64,000 bases of DNA from Butyricicoccus_B sp017886875 (GTDB lineage: Bacteria > Bacillota > Clostridia > Oscillospirales > Butyricicoccaceae): contig OZ007036.1 in assembly GCA_963931655.1 (NCBI GenBank), positions 620,001 through 684,000 on the forward strand, read 5' to 3'. Every line of letters starts with the position of its first letter. Position 1 is the first letter of the stretch. Positions 33,809 through 43,274 of the stretch are shown one piece after another. Under the pieces are notes generated by a model, which was not told where the DNA came from, made no database searches, and worked only from the letters and a program-made list of their open reading frames with translations. Both the position numbers and the translations under genes were made by a program.

Positions 33809-36800
33809 TACATAACATCCTCACTAGACATAAATTCATTCCATATTTTTAAATACTCTGGATTCTTACCATATCTTTCTATCTGTTCACGCAATATACA
33901 TTCAACCGCAACATTTTGTTGGTACTCATTAAGTGAAGATAAAATCGAATCATTTGTACATATAAAACAATCTTTCCACTCCTTTATATTCTCAGCTTGT
34001 TCAGCTTCATTCTCTGCCAATTGATTATATGATAAATCATAAACACAGCTACTTATATCTTTTATGGAACAACATCCATTCATCTGTATTGCTTTAATCG
34101 CTTTAATTTTTGCACTAGTTTTAATATCAGTTTTTAAAATCAATTGGGATAACTGATTTATATTTAAACTCAAATCATCACCAGTGTATTTTTTTATTAT
34201 ATTATCTAAAATAAGTGGTCTATTATCACTTATAGTATCAATCTGAAAAGACGTATTGTTTTGCTCACTGTAATTAAACTTATCTATCTTGGACAAAACA
34301 GGTTCAATCCAGTCATTTTGATATACAACTGCAACACCCCTAGATAATTTTGCAATTTCATCAATCTGTTTGTCTTTCATTGCAGCTGCCTTTCCTGCTA
34401 TTCTTCTATCATTTTCTTCAGGTAATCTCATTATAATTTTTGTATTTGTATTTCTAATGACAGAAATATCTACTGCACCTGGAGATTGATCAGCTATTAT
34501 AAAACCCTCTCCATACGTTCTCATTTCAGCTATTGCATTTGAAATCATTTCAACCGACTTTGCTGCTATATTACTACCTTCTACATTACTTGATATACTG
34601 CTTGTTTTACTCAATATATTATGTGCTTCTTCCAAAACAGTTATATGCTTTAAATCTGAATTGGCTTGTGTGTAATTGCTCATTCTATACTCAGATAATC
34701 TCATAATAAGTATCCCCATTATAAGAGATTTTGTTTCTTGAGAACCTATTCTACTTAAATCAATTATAACATTTGAATCGAACAAAACTTCATTATCAAT
34801 TTCATTAGAGGAAAATATTTGACCATTAAGACCATTTGTTAAAGAACTAACTCTTGTAGTAAGTGAACCAGAATAATTTGATTTCACTTCTTGTGAATAT
34901 GAAGATTTTTCAATAACATTATGCAATTCATCTAATATATCCTGAAATGTAGGAAACAAATCATCAGATATAGAATTTTTAGAATATGACAAGTCCCATC
35001 CACATGATTTATATGCTTGTAAAATTGCATCTTTCAATACTGCTGGCATAGCAGCATACATATCCCAGCAAACATTAAATATCTCTATAAGTCTATCAAT
35101 ATGTTCTAATACATGAATTTCTTTTGGAAATTTAAATGGATTTATTTTGAGCAACTTTGTATAATTAGGATTTGTTCCGAAAACAGAAACCCCCACTTTA
35201 TGACCAAATACATTTTTATATTCACCTTTTGTAGGCTCTATTACCATAAATTTCACATTATTATTATAGTTAAATGCTAGTTTATCTATTATACTATAAA
35301 TTGTATTTGATTTACCACTACCAGTTGAACCTGTTATGAAAGTATGCATAGCAAGACTATTTATATCTAAATTCACATCAGTATCTATTTCTTTTCCTAA
35401 ATGATATATATTGCCCAATTTTAAATTTTTTTCACAATTTTGAATTGTAAGAACTTCTTGAGCAAATATTGAATGTTCTACAACTGGTAAACCTTTAATA
35501 GAATACCTAGGTAATCCCATATGTATAGCAAGTTCATTTGTACTAACCATTATTGACGGATCTACAATTACTTTTCTTGCATCATCATAACTAAAACCTG
35601 TATATTCAAAACATGGATGAGAAAAATTCTTTATATAATAGTATATATCATCTATACTATTTTCATCATGCCATGAATTAACTGCAGAACGTTCTACCCC
35701 ACTCTTAGCACCAGAGATAAGCGAATAATAGGTACTAGCTGCTGTTTCTGATTCTGCCGCACTTTCCCCTAAAAAATATGCAGCAAAATTCCATGTTCCT
35801 AGACTTTCACATTCATCTATTCTTTCTAACTGTCTATCTAATTTTTTCAGAGTATCAGATAATGCTTTATTCGTAGCATTAAAAACTATTCCTTGATTTT
35901 GTCCGAAAGTATCAGAAAACAGTCTGGTATTAGCAATGTTAACACTAGAATTTAGTGTCTTTGTCTCACTTTTTTGTATTCCATCTGCATATGATGTGCC
36001 TAATGAAATATTTTGATTTTTACCAATAGATGTATTTTGTGAATTAGATATATTGATTCCATGAGTTAATGTCTGTGAAATTGAATTTGAAAATGATACA
36101 GTATCACTTTTGGTTTCACTTATAGAATTTGATACACTAACACTTTCATGCACACCACCCATACCTGGAAAGCCAAACCCAACTCCTGTTGAATTTGATA
36201 TAGATTTCGATTCAGACGATGAAATTCCCTCTGTTTTTCCATATGTATCTGTATTACCATTTGCTTGTGAGGAATTAAAACCAACAGATTGTGTATTACC
36301 TGATGTTTCATTTAAACCGAGAGAAAAATTTTGTGTTGAAGAAACATTTTTACTAATGCCACTTGTTATACCCTCAGATGAACCACTTGTATGTGATTGT
36401 GTATTAGAATCCGATGTAGTTTGTGTATCAGACTTTGAAAAGCTATATTGCATTGATACAAACGGAGAAATCTGAGTATATATATTTTCATAATCTTTTC
36501 TTTTTTGTATTAAATCATCTGTTGAAAGGTTATCAGATATAAATATTGCTGTATACGATCTTCCTTGCATACTATAAACGAATTTTTCAAGGCTCTGCAC
36601 ATACATATTATTATCAATATCGTTTTTTTCTTGCTTAAAATCTGCTACACATGTCACACTTGATATGCAATTATGCATTGTGGTATTAAGCTTAGCATTC
36701 ATTTCATCTGTATAGAAATCTTGCGTTGTACTTCCTGCAAAAATTCCCTCAAAGCTATGGCAAAGCAAATCTTTCATAGTTGCTGATGAATATTTATGAC

Positions 36801-37221
36801 TTTTAGATCTAACACCAAGATATAGATTATTTTTATTTCCATCACTACTTAAAACCAAAGACAATGTACATGGTTTTGTAGATAATGTTTTGAAAACGGT
36901 TGCTAATTTATGTATGAAAAATTCGTTTTCTTGATAAACAAGCTCGGTAATCTTAAAAAATTGCATACTTGGTAATTGAGCTAACTTATTTTTATCTGGT
37001 GGGATAACAGGAAGTTCATGCAAGTGTGTAACATAGCCTTTCATTACTTCATCATCAATAATATCAAGGCAATGATTAAGGTTTTCTTGCAATAAGTCAT
37101 AATCTACATATTTCATTTGTTGTGTTTGTTGCCTAAATTGAGGTTTTACTATTGTTTGTTTTGAACTAAATGTTACATCTTTACTTTCTGAAATACCATT
37201 ACTAAAATCTTCAAATTTCAC
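33808..37221 (-). CDS. Large HerA/FtsK-like ATPase with serine-rich central region
   Basis: 1137 residues, GTG start after AAGGTGGG. Residues 1-255 form an unrecognised alpha/beta region. Residues 259-430 are very rich in Ser, Gly, Asn and Thr, and look like an irregular beta-type repeat. A HerA-type motor follows, with Walker A GSTGSGKSN (about 631-639), FMVIEPTKGEYKN, Walker B VLEEAHN (about 862-868), IADQSPGAVD and the arginine-finger-like RLPEENDRR. HerA relatives pump DNA or proteins through a hexameric ring. Here it is coupled to a nuclease toxin and sits beside dynamin-like GTPases. It could move the toxin, load it on DNA, or remodel a membrane complex. The overall architecture is not one I know from a named system. 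Confidence 0.82.
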   Translation of the reverse strand: MKFEDFSNGISESKDVTFSSKQTIVKPQFRQQTQQMKYVDYDLLQENLNHCLDIIDDEVMKGYVTHLHELPVIPPDKNKLAQLPSMQFFKITELVYQENEFFIHKLATVFKTLSTKPCTLSLVLSSDGNKNNLYLGVRSKSHKYSSATMKDLLCHSFEGIFAGSTTQDFYTDEMNAKLNTTMHNCISSVTCVADFKQEKNDIDNNMYVQSLEKFVYSMQGRSYTAIFISDNLSTDDLIQKRKDYENIYTQISPFVSMQYSFSKSDTQTTSDSNTQSHTSGSSEGITSGISKNVSSTQNFSLGLNETSGNTQSVGFNSSQANGNTDTYGKTEGISSSESKSISNSTGVGFGFPGMGGVHESVSVSNSISETKSDTVSFSNSISQTLTHGINISNSQNTSIGKNQNISLGTSYADGIQKSETKTLNSSVNIANTRLFSDTFGQNQGIVFNATNKALSDTLKKLDRQLERIDECESLGTWNFAAYFLGESAAESETAASTYYSLISGAKSGVERSAVNSWHDENSIDDIYYYIKNFSHPCFEYTGFSYDDARKVIVDPSIMVSTNELAIHMGLPRYSIKGLPVVEHSIFAQEVLTIQNCEKNLKLGNIYHLGKEIDTDVNLDINSLAMHTFITGSTGSGKSNTIYSIIDKLAFNYNNNVKFMVIEPTKGEYKNVFGHKVGVSVFGTNPNYTKLLKINPFKFPKEIHVLEHIDRLIEIFNVCWDMYAAMPAVLKDAILQAYKSCGWDLSYSKNSISDDLFPTFQDILDELHNVIEKSSYSQEVKSNYSGSLTTRVSSLTNGLNGQIFSSNEIDNEVLFDSNVIIDLSRIGSQETKSLIMGILIMRLSEYRMSNYTQANSDLKHITVLEEAHNILSKTSSISSNVEGSNIAAKSVEMISNAIAEMRTYGEGFIIADQSPGAVDISVIRNTNTKIIMRLPEENDRRIAGKAAAMKDKQIDEIAKLSRGVAVVYQNDWIEPVLSKIDKFNYSEQNNTSFQIDTISDNRPLILDNIIKKYTGDDLSLNINQLSQLILKTDIKTSAKIKAIKAIQMNGCCSIKDISSCVYDLSYNQLAENEAEQAENIKEWKDCFICTNDSILSSLNEYQQNVAVECILREQIERYGKNPEYLKIWNEFMSSEDVM

Positions 37222-37243
37222 TATTATCCCACCTTTTTAATGA

Positions 37244-37510
37244 TTATTTACCGTAATAACCTATTATCTTATTTCTTTTAACCACTCTATATAAATTTCT
37301 TATTTTTGTATTGTAAAAAATTTCATACTCACATGTGCTTATTCCTATAATTTGTCCAATTTTATTATATATACGTTGTATCACTGAATTAAAAGATTTC
37401 CATTCATGATCTGATACATTGTATTCTAAAATATCGACTTTGCTATAATAAATATTTTTATTATTTTTAAACGATATTGAACAATTAGATGAATCTAATT
37501 CAAACTGCAT
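37244..37510 (-). CDS. Small hypothetical protein, start uncertain
   Basis: 88 codons from ATG 37510, but no ribosome binding site precedes it. The same frame stays open a further 60 or so codons upstream without any ATG, GTG or TTG, reading plausible protein such as PYYIKIGEITNSKYPSSFF. It therefore overlaps the end of the previous gene in the -1 frame and reaches back to a run of seven A. The real product may come from a ribosomal frameshift, an upstream non-standard start, or a gene broken by an indel. The visible C-terminus (EYEIFYNTKIRNLYRVVKRN) is basic. No domain is recognised. Confidence 0.5.
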   Translation of the reverse strand: MQFELDSSNCSISFKNNKNIYYSKVDILEYNVSDHEWKSFNSVIQRIYNKIGQIIGISTCEYEIFYNTKIRNLYRVVKRNKIIGYYGK

Positions 37511-37605
37511 TGATAGTAAATGTTTTTCATCATTGCTAATAAAAAAACTAGAGGGATATTTAGAATTGGTAATTTCTCCAATTTTTATATAATAGGGTTG
37601 TTCTA

Positions 37606-38262
37606 TTATAGTTGAACCAGCTTTATTATCGCTACAATAGCTATTACTATAATCGCTAAAAGAACAACCCCCAGTGCTTTTTTTGACGAATCACCATTTG
37701 TTGTTGTATATTGTTTCTGTGAATAGCTTTGTTGTTGTCTTTGTTGTTCTATTCGTCTATTTTCTTCCTCTAAAGCACGTTTTTTCTCTTCGATTTCAAT
37801 TTTTTGTCTTTCAGAGGCACTAATAGTAGGTTTTTGATACCTAATCTGTTGATATTGTTGTTGCTCTATTCGTCTATTTTCTTCCTCTAAAGCACGTTTT
37901 TTTTCTTCAATTTCGATTTTATTTAGTCTTTCTTTTTTTAGTCGCTCTATTTTATCCTTATATACAACTTGAGCAACCTTTATCATATGCTGAAATCTCT
38001 TATCACAAAAATTATTTTCCAAATCACACTTTAGCTTTATCCAGTATTCTTCATCCCAATCACTTACGTTTTGCGATAGAGGTGTAAGTTCTTTATATTC
38101 TCCGAAAAGCCATTTTGCATTTTTTTTACAATATTCATAATCATCTTTAGATTCGTCGAATGTTGGATCTGCATCCAAACAATCTACGAAAATATATATT
38201 AAGCCTATTTTATCTTTAGAATCTACACACTTTTTGACATTTTTATTTATCTTATCATTCAT
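37606..38262 (-). CDS. Tail-anchored coiled-coil protein
   Basis: 218 residues. A polar N-terminal 100 residues (with DWDEEYWIKLKCDLENNFCD) is followed by a coiled coil containing a tandem repeat of about 20 residues (IEIEEKKRALEEENRRIEQQ, twice). The repeat is also nearly exact at DNA level (37742-37802 and 37857-37919). The C-terminus is a single hydrophobic segment (ALGVVLLAIIVIAIVAIIKL) with two residues after it, so the protein would be anchored by its tail with the coiled coil in the cytoplasm. It sits between the GTPase and HerA genes and may link them to the membrane. Function unknown. Confidence 0.65.
   Translation of the reverse strand: MNDKINKNVKKCVDSKDKIGLIYIFVDCLDADPTFDESKDDYEYCKKNAKWLFGEYKELTPLSQNVSDWDEEYWIKLKCDLENNFCDKRFQHMIKVAQVVYKDKIERLKKERLNKIEIEEKKRALEEENRRIEQQQYQQIRYQKPTISASERQKIEIEEKKRALEEENRRIEQQRQQQSYSQKQYTTTNGDSSKKALGVVLLAIIVIAIVAIIKLVQL
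37678..37684 (-). other. Run of seven A, possible -1 frameshift site
   Basis: On the minus strand TCA AAA AAA GCA in the coiled-coil gene could slip to AAA AAA AGC, entering the -1 frame six bases after that frame's last stop. This would fuse the cytoplasmic part of the coiled-coil protein to the small downstream protein and skip the membrane anchor. An indel in the assembly or a chance open frame is also possible. Confidence 0.35.
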
Positions 38263-38286
38263 TATAATTTTACTCCTCTGTACAAT

Positions 38287-40824
38287 CTACACATCAAGAA
38301 TATTTTGCATTTCTAATCTACTATGCTCAATCCAAGAAAGTATTTTCTTACTTTTTTCAAGTTCTTGTTTTTTCATCGTTTCATCATTACTAATTTTTTC
38401 AAGTTCATTATATTTTTGTTTAATCATATTGTCTAATTCATCAAAAAATAACATAAACTGCTTTTTTATATTTCTTATCTGTTCATCAGCATAATTAAAT
38501 GCATTTTTTGTACCATGATTAATATTAGCCCTAAAAATATTTGATAATTCTTTTTGTATTTCACTAGTTTTAATTGAAAATTTTTCAATTTTTTCTCTTC
38601 GCTCTTCAAAAATATCACGTTTTATTGTATCATAATCCAACACTGTTTCAAAAACATCACGTTCCTCGTAATCATAAATCGTTTTATATACATCTTCTTC
38701 ATAATATTTAGGTTTCCAAAATTGAAACCATTTACGGTCATAATTTTCAACACGTCGAGTGCCAACCCTTTCACGGTGCGAACCAACCTGAACCTTTTGT
38801 GTTCCAATCTTCTCTTTATGCGAACCAATAACAACTTCTTCTTCTTTTTCACCCACTTTTTCGTGATAAACTCTTTCCTCGTAAGTAACTTCTCCTAGTT
38901 CATCTACTTTCGATGAAGTGAATTTATCAGATACCCATTGTGAAGCATTTTCTGTCATAGATGCTAATGCACCACGAACAAGATCAGCAGTAGAGAAATC
39001 AAGATTTTTATTATCAGAATTTTCATCAATTTCTTCAAGTTTTTTTTGGTAATCTCTAAGAATTTGGTTACCTGCGACTACTACTTCTTCATTTATTACA
39101 GCTTCCAATTCTGCAGATAATTCAGCAATAGCATCAGATGCCATAATTGTATACTGATATACCATACGTTTTGCTTCATCTTTATTTGTTATTTCAGAAG
39201 CATATGGTTTGAAAACTTTAACAACTTTTCTATTGGCATTCTCCTTTAATTCTGTTGCTTTTTTCTCAATTTGAGGCAATGGATTTAAATTTTTTACCTT
39301 TTTCTTAAATACTTTAGCCTCTGAACCGTTATCAATCTTTTCTCTTATAATCTTGGCTCTTTCTGCACAAGCCTTTGCTGCTTTTTCATTATTTGCAACT
39401 GATTGTCTTGCATTTTCCATAACTTGATTTGCTTCAAGAACTTCACTAAAACACTCAACTAAATCTTTTATTTTCTTTGTCTTGGCATATTTTTTGACAT
39501 ATGCAGTAATAGCAGCTTCAATAGAATATATACCTGAATGAATTATTGCTTGTTCTTTGGTATCCTCATTTTCTATTGCCTGATTTAACTTATAATCAAT
39601 CATTTGCTGTGCACTTGGTGATAAAGTTGAATATTTTTCAAAATGCATAGATTCATTTTCGTTTAGTTTATCTATCATAGATATTGTATCTCTTGCACTT
39701 GAAGATAATTTCTTCATCTCATTTCTTGAAATATTATCAACATCAATATTTTGAAGTTCTGTTCTAATATTTAATGCTGTAAATGCAGAACATGGGAAAA
39801 TCTGTGGGTCTTCAATACCATACTTTAAAAGGTACTTTTTGGCTTGCTCAATAACAGAATCAATATCTTCATTTTCAGGGTCAAATGCATCCATTTTATT
39901 TATAACAAATAAAAATCTATCTCTTACTTGTTTTCCACCTGTTCTAATTTGTTGTGCTATATATTCTAATAATGAAGCATCATCATTTGTACTAAGCTGA
40001 GTACCATTTAACACATATAAGATTAAATTATTAGAACCATTATTTATCGCCCTATATGTAATATTTTTATGTGTTTGATTTTGTGAATTGTTAGGACCTG
40101 GAGTATCCACTAAAGTTAAAGCAATAGACTGCGAATCTAAAAATGGAATATCACCTTCTATATAAATACGATGAACATCTGGGTCTTCATTCAATTCATC
40201 CATTTTATCATAATCTATATCTGAAAACTGATTTATAACATCGCCATTTTCATTATAAACCACTGCATTATATACAGTTTTATCATTATCCTTTATTTCT
40301 GTTACTGTTGCTGTACATGCCTGATTTTTTGCTGGCATTAGCTTTTTCCCAAGAAGTGCATTTATTAGAGTCGATTTACCTGAACTCATAGTTGCAATTA
40401 CATTTATAGGGAAAACAGCTTCTCCCATTTCTTTAAATGCTCTAACCAACTTTTCAGATTTAAACTCTTCAACTGGACCATTTTGTAAATCATCAAATAT
40501 TTGATATATTTTTTCTTCCACTTCATCTTGAGATTTTGATTCTAAAAATTTCAAATTTACTTCGCCTATTTCACCTTTTTCACACGCATATTTAAATGCA
40601 TCTTTAAAATCATCCCAATCGAGTGCAAAACCTTGAAATTCAATTTCAAAATTTAAACAATTTAATTCTTTTTTTAAATTTTGAGGAAATTGCCCAATCC
40701 ATTCTTGTAAACGTTTACCTTTTGTGTTCTTATAAAGAATACTATCTGCTGAGATTTCTTGACCATTAATACTTATATCAGTTTTTAAAAGATATGGATT
40801 ATACTTTACATACACTTGTGTCAT
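38287..40824 (-). CDS. Dynamin-like GTPase, large
   Basis: 845 residues. The GTPase domain has G1 ATMSSGKST (about 144-152), switch I Thr in QACTATVTEI, G3 DTPG (about 240-243) and G4 NKMD (about 309-312). The P-loop with Met-Ser in place of the usual Gly-x-x-x and the QLSTND strand are those of bacterial dynamin-like proteins. Long helices follow (about 440-620), as in a dynamin stalk. A stretch with repeated VGSHKEK, IGTQKVQ, VGSHRER and VGTRRV units comes next (about 665-720), then a basic/aromatic patch (RKWFQFWKPKYYEED) and a C-terminal coiled coil. Such proteins bind and remodel membranes. It is paired with a second GTPase immediately upstream, as in dynamin pairs such as LeoA/LeoBC (Eleos defence). 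Confidence 0.85.
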   Translation of the reverse strand: MTQVYVKYNPYLLKTDISINGQEISADSILYKNTKGKRLQEWIGQFPQNLKKELNCLNFEIEFQGFALDWDDFKDAFKYACEKGEIGEVNLKFLESKSQDEVEEKIYQIFDDLQNGPVEEFKSEKLVRAFKEMGEAVFPINVIATMSSGKSTLINALLGKKLMPAKNQACTATVTEIKDNDKTVYNAVVYNENGDVINQFSDIDYDKMDELNEDPDVHRIYIEGDIPFLDSQSIALTLVDTPGPNNSQNQTHKNITYRAINNGSNNLILYVLNGTQLSTNDDASLLEYIAQQIRTGGKQVRDRFLFVINKMDAFDPENEDIDSVIEQAKKYLLKYGIEDPQIFPCSAFTALNIRTELQNIDVDNISRNEMKKLSSSARDTISMIDKLNENESMHFEKYSTLSPSAQQMIDYKLNQAIENEDTKEQAIIHSGIYSIEAAITAYVKKYAKTKKIKDLVECFSEVLEANQVMENARQSVANNEKAAKACAERAKIIREKIDNGSEAKVFKKKVKNLNPLPQIEKKATELKENANRKVVKVFKPYASEITNKDEAKRMVYQYTIMASDAIAELSAELEAVINEEVVVAGNQILRDYQKKLEEIDENSDNKNLDFSTADLVRGALASMTENASQWVSDKFTSSKVDELGEVTYEERVYHEKVGEKEEEVVIGSHKEKIGTQKVQVGSHRERVGTRRVENYDRKWFQFWKPKYYEEDVYKTIYDYEERDVFETVLDYDTIKRDIFEERREKIEKFSIKTSEIQKELSNIFRANINHGTKNAFNYADEQIRNIKKQFMLFFDELDNMIKQKYNELEKISNDETMKKQELEKSKKILSWIEHSRLEMQNILDV

Positions 40825-40847
40825 ATTTTTACCTCCAATTTATTATT

Positions 40848-42191
40848 TTAATTACATCTTTTAGCTATATATTTTTCAAGATATTCTAAACCACTCAGTT
40901 TTAAAAGTTGCTTTATTTCATCATCATTATTTTCCAAAATTTTTATGTCAGAAAAGTATTTTTTATAATAAGATGATAAATTTAATGATTCTAATTTATC
41001 ATATAATGCATAAATTTTTGTCAAATCACTGCGTTTTAAGTCTTTTTTATCAGATAATGATTTTGAAAGATAAGCAGCTATTGCGGATATAGGCATAACT
41101 ACTGGATTTTTAAAACCAATATTTTCTAAATACTTAATTTGTGAATTGACAATATCATTGCAATTTTCTTTATCCTCATCAAGCAAGTCAATTTTATTAA
41201 TTACAAATATAATTTTCTTTTTATTTATATTTTTTAAAACATATTTTAAATGTTCATACTCGTCATTTGTCGAAAGTTGTGTGGCATTCATCACATAAAT
41301 AAGAAGATCGTAATCATTTTCTTCTATCATATCTTGAGATAGAATTTTATGATTTTCATTGCCACTAAAATTAACTCCTGGCGAATCATAAATAATAGTT
41401 CTCTTTTCTTTTAAAACACTATTAAAATATGTACTAATTATAATATCATTTGAACTATTATCACTGTTATCATTTAAAATATCATATTGATTTGCATTTA
41501 AATAAATTTCATAATCGCTTTTATATATAAATTTATCTTCATATGGTTTAGAAATAATTTTATGTATTTTGTTTGTACAAGCTAAATTTTGTGATTTACA
41601 TATATTTTTCCCAACTATCGCATTTATCAATGATGATTTACCTGCACTCATAGTTGCAGTTATCATAATTTTAAATGGTCTACGTCTAGCAAACTTACAG
41701 TTGTTCATTACAAAATTTAAATATTTTTGATACTGTTTTAATTTTGAATATTTTAATATCCTATTCCATGAAGATTTTTCACCAATCATTGTGTGAATCA
41801 TTGTATTTATCATCTGATTAGATATATCTAATTCAAAATCATTCAACATTTTATAAATTGTAAATTTCATTTGTAATGAAGATAAGAATTTTCTTTTATA
41901 TCCTAAAATTGCAACTAAATCAAATGGTATAAGATACTTAATATCTCCAAGTTGGTTAGGATTTACGCTTGAATAGTCTTTAATGTTATTAACTCGTAAA
42001 ATCATAGAATAAATTTTAAATTGTTCTTTTACAAACCTATCATTTTTATATGGTGTACTTTCAATATATTTTCTCAAACAATTAAAATATATTTGTTTTG
42101 TTTTATCATCACTATTAAAAACAGGATTTTTATGTATTATTTGCGAATGTGCAAATGCATTCAATATATCTAACACTTTATCTCTCCCCAT
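40848..42191 (-). CDS. Dynamin-like GTPase, short partner
   Basis: 447 residues. About 170 helical residues precede the GTPase domain: G1 ATMSAGKSS (about 179-187), NLACTNKIHKI as switch I, G3 DSPG (about 269-272), G4 NKID (about 332-335). It shares ATMS(A/S)GKS and NxTQLSTND with the larger neighbour, so the two arose from a common ancestor. Only about 60 residues follow the G domain, so it lacks the long stalk and membrane-facing region of its partner. It overlaps the WYL regulator gene by 14 bases and precedes the large GTPase by 23 bases. The likely role is a hetero-oligomer with the larger protein. Confidence 0.82.
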   Translation of the reverse strand: MGRDKVLDILNAFAHSQIIHKNPVFNSDDKTKQIYFNCLRKYIESTPYKNDRFVKEQFKIYSMILRVNNIKDYSSVNPNQLGDIKYLIPFDLVAILGYKRKFLSSLQMKFTIYKMLNDFELDISNQMINTMIHTMIGEKSSWNRILKYSKLKQYQKYLNFVMNNCKFARRRPFKIMITATMSAGKSSLINAIVGKNICKSQNLACTNKIHKIISKPYEDKFIYKSDYEIYLNANQYDILNDNSDNSSNDIIISTYFNSVLKEKRTIIYDSPGVNFSGNENHKILSQDMIEENDYDLLIYVMNATQLSTNDEYEHLKYVLKNINKKKIIFVINKIDLLDEDKENCNDIVNSQIKYLENIGFKNPVVMPISAIAAYLSKSLSDKKDLKRSDLTKIYALYDKLESLNLSSYYKKYFSDIKILENNDDEIKQLLKLSGLEYLEKYIAKRCN

Positions 42192-43134
42192 AAACGTTTT
42201 TTTCGATAATATTTATATCTTGACTTTTGAGCCACATATCTATACCCTTACCAAAAACCTCTGCTGTTACGTTCCAGCTTCCATCTGCATTTTCATGAGC
42301 TTCAGCTGTTGGCAACCTATCCAATACAGCTTCTATTGATTGACCTTTATAATTAAAGCGAATTGTTTGTAACTTACCACCATACATAAATTGTACTCGT
42401 TTTCTAAACTCACCTTCTTCAAAACGTTCAGCGTATCTTACTTTGAAATGTTCATTTGTTATATTAAAATCTTTAATACGATCAATTCTATATATTGTTG
42501 GAAATAAATCATCTTTATTTTGAAATTCTTTATCACGATCAATATTTCTTATAAAAGCAGTTAAATAAAAATAATATTCAGAGAACATAATGCCCACTGG
42601 CTCAATTATTCTTTCTACAATTTCATGATTTTTAAGTTTTTCATAGCTAATTTTCATAATACGCTGCTGTTCAACAGCTGTACCAATTTCCCATAAGCGA
42701 TCCATTATAGATACTTTATGATGAGGCTCTATATAGTGTAATCGCTCATTACCTATCAACTTTACAACTTTTTTCTTGTTTTGTTCTGGCACACAACAAT
42801 CTAACAGTTTATCTAAAATTCTGTTCATATCATCTTTCGGCATACTTCTGCTTTCAAGTAATATTTTAGATACAGCTAAAATTTCACTGTTAGTTAATTT
42901 ATTTTCTTTAGCTGATAGATAATATCCATCTAGTTTTTTATCATATACAACTGTTTGTGACATATATTCAGATGAAAAAAATTCTCTTAATGTATCAATA
43001 TCACGCTGTATACTTTTTGTCGTTACATTAAACCTTTCTGCTTCATCTGATTTATTTAACACTTCACCATCTTCTAGACGTGTGTATAGTGATAACAATC
43101 TTTGTGCTTTTACGTTAGATGATTCACCAGACAT
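42178..43134 (-). CDS. HTH and WYL-domain transcriptional regulator
   Basis: 318 residues. The N-terminal helix-turn-helix reads LSLYTRLEDGEVLNKSDEAE with RFNVTTKSIQRDIDTLREFF (about residues 12-50). The WYL domain (about 150-235) has ISYEKLKNHEIVERIIEPVG and FSEYYFYLTAFIRN, and a C-terminal extension follows. WYL regulators sense nucleic-acid-type ligands and often control defence loci. It heads the operon and would control it from the divergent region at 43135-43274, where a palindrome is present. WYL heads are known for BREX (BrxR) and CBASS (CapW), which supports a conflict role for the operon. Confidence 0.85.
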   Translation of the reverse strand: MSGESSNVKAQRLLSLYTRLEDGEVLNKSDEAERFNVTTKSIQRDIDTLREFFSSEYMSQTVVYDKKLDGYYLSAKENKLTNSEILAVSKILLESRSMPKDDMNRILDKLLDCCVPEQNKKKVVKLIGNERLHYIEPHHKVSIMDRLWEIGTAVEQQRIMKISYEKLKNHEIVERIIEPVGIMFSEYYFYLTAFIRNIDRDKEFQNKDDLFPTIYRIDRIKDFNITNEHFKVRYAERFEEGEFRKRVQFMYGGKLQTIRFNYKGQSIEAVLDRLPTAEAHENADGSWNVTAEVFGKGIDMWLKSQDINIIEKNVYGER

Positions 43135-43191
43135 TTTTAATATCCCCCTTATTTATATGTGTATAATGTACTAAAAACAAGGTAATAATAT

Positions 43192-43219
43192 CTATAAGAT
43201 ATTATAAGCTGTCTTATAG
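43192..43219. promoter_or_regulatory. Palindromic operator candidate between WYL and XRE genes
   Basis: CTATAAGA and TCTTATAG are perfect 8-bp arms with 12 bases between them, in the 140-bp divergent region. It may be bound by either divergent regulator. Confidence 0.45.
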
Positions 43220-43274
43220 CAAGTGTCAATTTTTGCAAAACTCCGTTAATATAAATTGTTAGGAGTGATGATTT

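Noticed and set aside
36110..36475. 121-codon plus-strand frame over the serine-rich part of the HerA-like ATPase
   Set aside because: It arises from the repetitive serine codons on the other strand; no start signal or domain.
38287..42191. Calling the GTPase pair a standard Eleos (LeoA/LeoBC) system
   Set aside because: Pairing of dynamin-like GTPases fits, but the downstream tail-anchored protein, HerA-like ATPase and toxin-immunity pair are not part of that system as I know it, and sequence identity could not be measured.
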